A model generated the notes under the pieces. It was not told where the DNA came from. It did not search any database and saw only the letters and a list, made by a program, of their open reading frames with translations. From contig JBAIAC010000033.1 in NCBI GenBank assembly GCA_037349315.1, positions 22,834,001 to 22,898,000 on the forward strand: a DNA stretch of 64,000 nt, given 5' to 3'. A program made the translations under genes and the position numbers. Below are positions 56,601 through 64,000 of the stretch, one piece after another (position 1 is the first letter of the stretch; every line of letters begins with the position of its first letter). The stretch comes from Chelydra serpentina. Lineage: Eukaryota > Chordata > Testudines > Chelydridae.

Positions 56601-57323
56601 GAAAAACACTGCATTGCACATCATTGTCTGTAGTCTCCTTTGACCTGGGTGCAGACAACACATACCCCAATACCCTAATACCTTATCTGGTTTTAATGCA
56701 ATGGCATATATCACATGTACTGATGAAGTAGGAGCACTGATTCCAGTATCATATTTCATATTTGTCAGACCAAAGCAAAACCAGTGAACATACTTGTTGC
56801 TGTAATTGTCCATGTTTCACCAGAGCTTTAGGACTGCAAGAAGAGGATATAAAGGGCTCTGTGAAGTTAGTTAGAAATAGAGATGGGCCTGAATCAAAGT
56901 CTAGGTCTGAGCACCCTGAAAATTTGGGGTGCTATAATCTGGATCTGAATTTGGCATCTCTAGATAGGTTTCATCTTGTTAAAGATGTTCTGATTTCCCT
57001 TTAATGGGGCAACCGCCCTGGGTTTAAATAATCCAACGTTAGGCGCAGAAAGAGAGTGTGTGTGGACTGGGAAGGTCATGCCCTGAAAAATAAGACTGCA
57101 TTCTTTGTTGATTGGAACAAAGGGATAAGAAGCAACTATCCTGGTGGATTCTGTGTAAGACCTTGGCTAAGTCACACGACCTTGTACCTGAATCCACATA
57201 GCTGCAAAATTAGGGAAAGGAGGACTGGATGTTGCAATCTATTTTGAGCTTTGCTCATATTTGTTCATTTACAAAAATGTTGTCAAAGATGTGAATGGTC
57301 CTTTTAAAAAATGAAGCTTGAAT
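56601..57323. other. Unique sequence, no gene seen
   Basis: No exon or repeat recognised. Confidence 0.5.
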
Positions 57324-57328
57324 CGTTG

Positions 57329-58464
57329 TGTGACGGGTTGGGATCACAGAGACCTGCTTGGTGCTGCCACCTGGTGTGCCAAGGCTACTTCTGCCCCTGC
57401 TTCCAGGCCTTTTCCAGCTTGGGACTCCCGAATCCTGTCTGTTTTGAGCCAGATTCCACTGATCTGCTGCAAACACAGACCCAGGTCCGAACCAAGTCCA
57501 CTAACAACTGTAAGGCTCCTGGAAGTGCTCTTGCCTTTGACACCCAGGTGCCCAACTCCCAAAGAGGTTCACACCCTTAATAAATCCGTTTTACCCTGTA
57601 TAAAGCTTATACAGGGCAAACTCATAAATAGTTCGCCTTCTATTTCAAAGATAGAAAGATATGCACAGCTGTTTGCCTTCCCCAAGTAACAACTCGTACT
57701 CCAGGCAACTTAATAAGTAAAAAGTGATTTTAATAAGTACAGAAAGTAGGATTTAAGTGATTCCAAGTAGTGACAGAGAGAACAAAGTGAATTACCAAAT
57801 AAAATAAAATAGAACACGCAGTTCTATGTCTAATCACCCTGTGTACAGATAACAACCTCACTAGGTCCAGTAAACAGGCTATCTTCCTCTTAGCCTGGGT
57901 CCAGCAATCACTCACCCCCCTATTGTCTTTGTCCTTTGTTCAGTCTCTTTTCAGGTGTGTCCTTGGGGGGTGGAGAGTCTCTCTCTTTAGCCAGCTGAAG
58001 ACAAAATGGAAGGGTCTCCCAAGGGCTTTTATAGTCTTTTTCCACTCCCTGTGTAACATCATGTTAGCATGGAGTTTTGGGATCACATGGGCAAGTCACA
58101 TGTCCATGCACCCCTCGGTAACCAGACCAACCAGTTGCATTCCTGACCAGGCCCCGATGTGGATTGGGGTCTGCAACTTCTTTTGTCTGTTAAGTGCTTG
58201 TACTTAACTTGCACATTCTTTCCTCCAGACACGATCCCAGGCACTTACAAAGGCTATGTACAAAAACAGCAAATATAAAACCAATCTTCATAACTCCAAC
58301 TACAACAATGATACATGCGTACAAACAGGAGGAATAAATTCAGTAGGTCACAACTTTCACAGAGATATGTTACATGGCACATGTAGCATAAAACATATTC
58401 CAGTTACATCATGTATACGTTTATAAGCCTCTCCCCCTAAAGCTTTATGGGGTACACCGTCACA
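57329..58464 (-). mobile_element. Solo LTR of a retrovirus-like element
   Basis: The unit runs from TGTGACGGGTTGG to GTACACCGTCACA, with extended inverted ends. The flanks CGTTG (57324-57328) and CGTTA (58465-58469) match at 4 of 5. A reversed TATA box, GGGCTTTTATAG, lies at about 58023, so transcription would be on the minus strand. It shares ACAAAATGGAAGGGTCTCCC-type and AATGATACATGCGTACAAA blocks with the LTRs at 33945 and 40435. No internal coding region; solo LTR. Confidence 0.82.
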
Positions 58465-58469
58465 CGTTA

Positions 58470-58959
58470 CTACAAAAAAGGCATTCATTGTCCTTAAGTA
58501 TCTAGGAAGGGCGGTAAAAGGATTGTCATAACCACATCAAGCATATTCCTTTAAGCTCTTGATTTAATCTTTTGTCTTTAAACTTCTTTTTAACAACAAA
58601 AAATCCACTTGACAGGAAACTCACAAGATGGCTTATTTGAAGGACACAGGCAGTCAAATTGCAATTTTTTTATTTTAATTAATACACACACACACACACA
58701 GATACCCAAAATATAGTGAGGTGACTGTGTGTGGCTGTTAATGATCTAAGTGAGCAGAAAAGTAAACAGGATGTGCCTAATTTCCCCTTGATGAGCTTTG
58801 CTGTACAGAATCCTGGAATTTGCCTTCAGGTGAAATGCCAGTGATTGTGCTTTCTCTTGGGAGAACCACTTCTAATTAAACAGCATACAGTTGAAAAATC
58901 TTTATTCTGCCTTTGAAGAACACATGAATATCAATTTTCTGTCCAGCAGTAATGCTTGG
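58470..58959. other. Unique sequence with (CA)n run
   Basis: A (CA)n microsatellite of about eight units lies at 58684-58700. Nothing else recognised. Confidence 0.55.
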
Positions 58960-58967
58960 ATAGTATC

Positions 58968-59243
58968 CAGTGGCGCAGCCAGGTTTAGAGCACAGGGGGA
59001 GCGGAGCTAAAAAAAGGCACTGGGAGTAAAAAGCGTTGGGAGCAAAAAAAGGTACCGGGAGCAAAGAAAAATGCTCCGCTCTGGCTGCAACATAGGAGCA
59101 AAAAAGGCGCCGGGAGCAAAAAAAAATGCTCTGCTCCGGCTACAGCGTAGGAGCAAAAGGCGTCGAAGCACAAAAAAGGTGCCACTTCTGCTCAGTGGGG
59201 TAGCGGCCACTCCCCCTGCCCTCCTTCCCCGGCTACGCTACTG
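58968..59243. mobile_element. hAT-type MITE (CAGTAGCG family)
   Basis: The ends CAGTGGCGCAGCC and GGCTACGCTACTG are inverted repeats. The flanks ATAGTATC (58960-58967) and ATAATGTC (59244-59251) match at 6 of 8. The interior repeats GGAGCAAAAAA-type units about every 28 bp, the reverse of those in the copy at 17545. Stop-poor frames across it are composition artefacts. Confidence 0.88.
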
Positions 59244-59251
59244 ATAATGTC

Positions 59252-62200
59252 TGGTGCATGTTATCTGTATGTACAATATTTTCTGCAAGTTAAGTGTTAT
59301 GTAGATAATAGAAAATCCTAGCATCTGCTAAAATCAACAGATCAGAGTTACAGAAGATGATACTCACTAGTTAACTTTTTAGTTGCTTTACTTTCAATCT
59401 AGATAAGGCAGAAATAATGCAGGCCTGTTATTTAAATAGTGACACTTAGGATCTGCCTAACCTAAAAAATCTTCTGAGTGAAGGTAGTGAAGGTAGCTGA
59501 CCAAATCCAGCCCTAGCACAAGCAGATGAAACTCCCATTCAATTAAATGAGTTGTATCTGCTTAACCATTATGAATTTAGTATGTTGTCCTGTGGTATTT
59601 AAGAACCTGGGAGAAATCTATGTATAGTTCAGTTCATAGGCAAATAGAATTGAGGCTAGAGAGAGGCTCAAGGTGGAAAATTTGGACCTGGATTAAGGAA
59701 TGTTTGAATATGGGTTTTGATTCAGTTCACTAGAAAGAGAGAAGCCAATGTGAAAATCAAATGCTCTGCTTGAGGTGAATTTTCTGTATCCCCCAAGACT
59801 TGATGGTGTTCAGATCAGAGTTTGGTTTGAGCTCAGCAGGTTTCATGGTGTGTACGCACAGGTTGGAAACCTGTCAGATATGTGCTGGGCACCCTGTTCA
59901 TTCTGTGGCAAGCATGATCCACTCAGAGCCTGTAACCCAGAATAAACCCATGAGATATTGTATGATGATGAATATCATCATCAGACTGCCTGCCTTCCTT
60001 TTCAACAACACTGTCAGCAGTGGACAATGTTTACTGAATTTATGTTGAAGTTAAATTTAATGATTCATCCAATACCTCTTGCTCTGCCTTCAATGGGGAA
60101 GTGATTCATTATACTAAACTGAAAAATGAATGAAACTAAACCACAGTGCCCTATGTTAAACTTAGCCATTTTGCTTTTCAAAGGCTCATGTGGATCTTTT
60201 CTTGTGATTGTGATCTTTGTGGACTCCCTCTCCTTCAAGTTTTACTTTGAGCATCAGATTCGAACAAATTCCAACATCCAAACTGAAAGTTGGTCAGAGC
60301 TGCCAAATTTCACCTGGCTTTGTTCAATGTCACAACATTTTACATGACTGATGCAAAATTATAAACTGGCCCAGGCTTGTTCAGGTAGGCCACCAATTGC
60401 AATGCCACAATTGTGTGTGAAACAACCACAAATTCATCACCAGAGATGAATTTGGCCTATTTTAGCCGAAGCAGGAGGGATTTGTAGGCACTTAATAATG
60501 AACATATTTTGTTTACAAATTGTTGGATTTACTGTACTGAACAGCAATGAGATTATAATATTGGAGCAAGATTTTCGAAAGCACCTGGTGGCTGGGGGTG
60601 CACAGATTGAGATGCCTTAAAGGAGCCTGATTTCAGAAAATATTGAGCCTTCATCTTCTGCAAATCGAGCTCCTTCGAGTTTGGCAAGGCACCCAAAAGT
60701 ACTTGTCATGTTTGAAAGTATTGGCCATTGCATATAACATATTCAATTAAAATGTGAAAATGTTGAGGCATTTTTTTCTTGTAATTATTCGCCAAGTAAA
60801 TCATGATCTTGGTTGTAAAATCTTAACAAGTTTTCCTTGTAATCACATTTGAAGAGACATGCTGGGTGAAGGCATGTTTTCTCTGTCTGTAATTAGTAAT
60901 CAGGTAATGGTCACAAGAGAGTACATAAAATTTCAGGTCTTAATGTTCACATGTAAAGTAGGTCAACTCTCTGCCAGGCATGCAGTTTTCCAGATCTTCA
61001 ATATCATTTTAATTGTATTTTATTAAACTCTTCAGATTGTTTTGTTACACTGGCATTAGTCGGACATGATATAAAAGAGTAATAGCTTCAGTACCCCATC
61101 GCAATGTAACTGGTTTCTGTGTGTTTAAAATAACCCCAGAAAGTAAGTTTCACTGACGGACATGTGGAGGAAAATGTTAATTTGGAGAACATGTTCCTTT
61201 TGGCTTTGGCAGAAGGATATATGCCGTGTGTGTGTGATCTTAGAGTTGTTAGACTTAGCAAATATTCTGCTTGCAAAAAATACTTTTCATGCTTCATCAT
61301 ATTTTTTTATTAAGTCTGAGGGTTTAAGAAACAGTAAGATCTTACCCAGGAATAAAACAAGCACACATACAGGAAAGACATTAGTCATATGATTCAGGTA
61401 TCTATAATTTCAACATCAGATAACAGTAAAAAAGCAGGGTTTCAAAGTAGGGGTGGTTGTTTTTTTTTTTTTTGTAGCGTTAGTATTTTTAAACACACTT
61501 GAACACAGAAAACACAACTCTTTCCATACCAATTTTGCCTCTTCCATTTAGTAAACATTTATTCCACTCTCTGCCCAAGCACATATTTCATATATACTGT
61601 GGTATCAACAAACATGGCTCAGTTTTGTTTACTCTTGTGTCTTTGATCCATGGATATTGTTCTGAGCTCTCCTCTGGGAGACAGAGTTCATTAACTGACA
61701 CGGGGATCCTTTTACTGATGCAGTAGCAGCAAAGCACAAACTAGTTAAAGTAGCATGTAAGTAGTGTAGAGGTGATATATATTTTGAAGAGATTTTTAAT
61801 CTGTAGGACATTTTCCTCCAGGTTACAACCAGTTCAAATCTTGGGCAAAAACTACTTTGTAGGTGTCCCTTTAAGACCAGCATAAGGAAATTTCAGTTCA
61901 TTTTCTGACTGGGAGATGTCATTTTATGAAATCCAACTAACGAAAATAAACATAGGTGAATGGATAGAGGTTATCTTCCCAAAATGCTTGGATCAGGGCT
62001 AGCTCAGATGAAACTGTGCTGGTTACACATGTTGTAATCTGTTTCTAAATTACAAGGAAAATGTTGTTTAGCACAGAGGAGACAAGGCTTCATTTATGTG
62101 GAACATAAACTCTAGAAATGGCCCAGATGTAAATTGTATTGTATTCCAATCACAAAGTTCAAGGTGGGAATTGTTAGATAGAAGGTTCTGGATTGGGTAC

Positions 62201-64000
62201 ATATCTAGAAGGAAGATTAACTAGAAATTCAAACAAGTGTACAGAGTCAGTTCAAAGCAAGTAAAATAAAATCTTTCCCAGCAGTGTTGACTGTAGATAG
62301 TTTGAGATTAGATATTGCTGTAGCTTGCAGCAGTCATACCAATGGTGATGTTTTCAAAGACTTTGGGTTTACTGTCTCAATAATCTGTATTATATGTTTC
62401 TCACCGGGGCAGCAAAAGTAGTGTAGCACAATTTGTTTAGATGGTACAGAAAGCAAAAAATCTTAAATGTTTGTTTAAACGATATCTCTAGTTTTAAAAT
62501 TGTCTTCACTGCTATGAATTAAATTGTTTTTCTAACAAACTAAGAGGTAAATCTTGGCACCATACTAAACCACAACACTTAACATAATTAAACTCGGTGG
62601 ATTAGCAAAATGGTGTAGTTAGCACAGCATAAATGTGTAATTTGGTCTATGCTGTGCAAAGGAGTATAGTATAAAGAACCCCTCTCTCCTCCCCCGAGCA
62701 AAACAGAAACAAAAAGAGAGAGTGTCTCAAAAGTGCATTTTGTATAGTATGAACAAGAATTGCTGATTGATAACAGAGGAAATTTAATATTCCCAGTTTT
62801 TGGCTCACTATCTTTGTAGTAAAGCCAAGCTCTTAGAAATAGTTAATGATAGGTTCAATAAAAATATTTAGATGACAGCTGTAAGCATACATCATTTCTG
62901 TGCATAATGTTACAGAATTCTTTTGTTGTTTCAGTATGTATAAAAGAAAAAGTTAAGATGAACAAGTAAGAACAGATCTGAAATCTTTTAAAGTTTCTAT
63001 CAGCAAAAGCTCTTGAAATACAGGACACTTTTTTTCTTTTAAATTTAACTATCAAATGTGAATTAGGGCTTCATTGCACCTCAGTCAGCATTCATTTCTA
63101 CAAAGCGGCACTAACTGTGTGGAGGGGGGAATCATCTGAGATACGTTTTTCTACCTCTTACTCACATCTTCCTTGCTTTAGTTAGCAACCAAATCTGGCT
63201 ATTGATTAAGTTTTTAAAGATTTTTGAACTACACTGCAGTATAATTGACCGTGTTTTATCAGAAAAATCCCGATTTTTATTTAATCACAAAAAGGTATTT
63301 CATTTATTAGAATTCAGACACTAAAATGAACATCATTCCCTGTGTGACTTACTATTCCGGATATTTAAGCCTGCAACAAATCACTACCATGTTGTCTGTG
63401 AGCAGCATGTTGCAAAATCGCTTTTGAATCCGCTCGCCACAATTAACTAAATATTATCAGGACCCTGTAGGTGCTTTACAAACCTTACAATCAGAATTAA
63501 TCTTTACAGCGTCTCAGTTGCTGCATGTTATTGCTTGCTGAGATACTGATGTGGCTGGCTTCAGACGGAAACAGCTGGCGAGGATTACCTTCCTCCAGGC
63601 TGTCATGCAGGCTTTTACAACTGATTTCTGGCAGGGTGAGGGACTGCGTTACACTGTGCAGCCAGGGAAGATGCTGACATGGCTAATTCCCTTCCTTTTG
63701 TGGCTTTGCTCACTCAGTGCCAAATGGCTGGAGTTGTAAAGAGCTGCACTGTATGCAGAGGAAATTATTCCATTCAAGCCTGCGCGTTGCTGGGGATTTT
63801 AAAGTGGGTTTCTAGGGACAGTGGATACTTATTGAGCAGTGGTAGAAGGCAGATTCTATATTGGGAGTATAATTTAACATGTTTATTTTCATAAGGTGCA
63901 TTAACAAATGTGCGTTTGAGAAAACAGGCAAGAAAATAACTTGCCCTCAGCTATCCAAAATGACCCTTTTCTTGACGATGTTTTTGCTTTTTCTTATCCA
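59252..64000. other. Unique sequence, no gene seen
   Basis: No exon, RNA gene or clear transposon end is supported. A faint palindromic-repeat trace lies near 59505-59560. From about 63540 to 63760 G+C content rises and the sequence is not repeat-like, but no start, splice pattern or protein similarity makes it a gene. Confidence 0.5.

Noticed and set aside
33945..58464. The three related LTRs considered as the two ends of one provirus
   Set aside because: Spacing is irregular, the sequence between them is unrelated, and 40435-41509 and 57329-58464 each have their own flanking duplications, so they are independent solo LTRs.
63631..63642. CAGGGTGAGG considered as a splice donor of a first exon
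   Set aside because: A single donor-like match is expected by chance; there is no supported start codon, acceptor or protein similarity.

Overview
The window looks like repeat-dense intergenic or intronic DNA from a vertebrate, almost certainly a turtle. It holds several CR1 LINE copies on both strands, older L2-like and MIR-like remnants, solo LTRs that start with TGTGAC, and many short DNA transposons bounded by 8-bp duplications (hAT type) or TAA/TTA duplications (Harbinger type). CR1 plus hAT, Harbinger and retroviral-type LTRs is the repertoire known from cryptodire turtle genomes. The group is inferred from remembered repeat families, not from a database search. I found no host protein-coding exon, tRNA, rRNA or CRISPR array that I can defend. 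The longer open frames are transposon remnants or read-through of low-complexity repeats.

Layout. 1-11786 is mostly unique AT-rich sequence with a CR1 scrap (205), an LTR-like repeat (4582), a Harbinger MITE (6350), an L2 tail split by a hAT MITE (7105-7510), a solo LTR (8879-9524) and a hAT end (9876). 11787-14716 is a three-level nest: a hAT element holds a CR1 copy, which holds a foldback retroelement; the outer and inner insertions have perfect target duplications. 15600-22030 has two CR1 pieces, a GC-rich foldback, a MIR copy carrying a small palindromic repeat, and a mariner-like MITE. 25828-29648 has two more foldback retroelements and a hAT MITE. 33945-41509 is another nest-rich stretch: an LTR with a Harbinger inside, an L2-like LINE interrupted by a CR1 and an LTR-like insert, a Harbinger with a hAT inside, and a solo LTR. 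43648-50270 has a minisatellite split by a hAT element, CR1 tails and two intact-looking Harbinger MITEs. 52440-59243 has DNA-transposon pieces, a 1.5-kb G-rich transposon with a hAT inside it, a solo LTR and a hAT MITE. 59252-64000 is unique sequence with nothing recognised.

The nested insertions give a relative order: MIR, L2-like LINEs and the small palindromic repeat are oldest; CR1 and LTRs sit on or beside them; hAT, Harbinger and foldback elements are among the latest. The most unusual feature is the foldback retroelement family. All three copies carry an inverted copy of their own body inside a single target duplication, one with perfect 117-bp arms, and the family contains a hammerhead-ribozyme-like core. 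No new biochemical system encoded by genes is visible.
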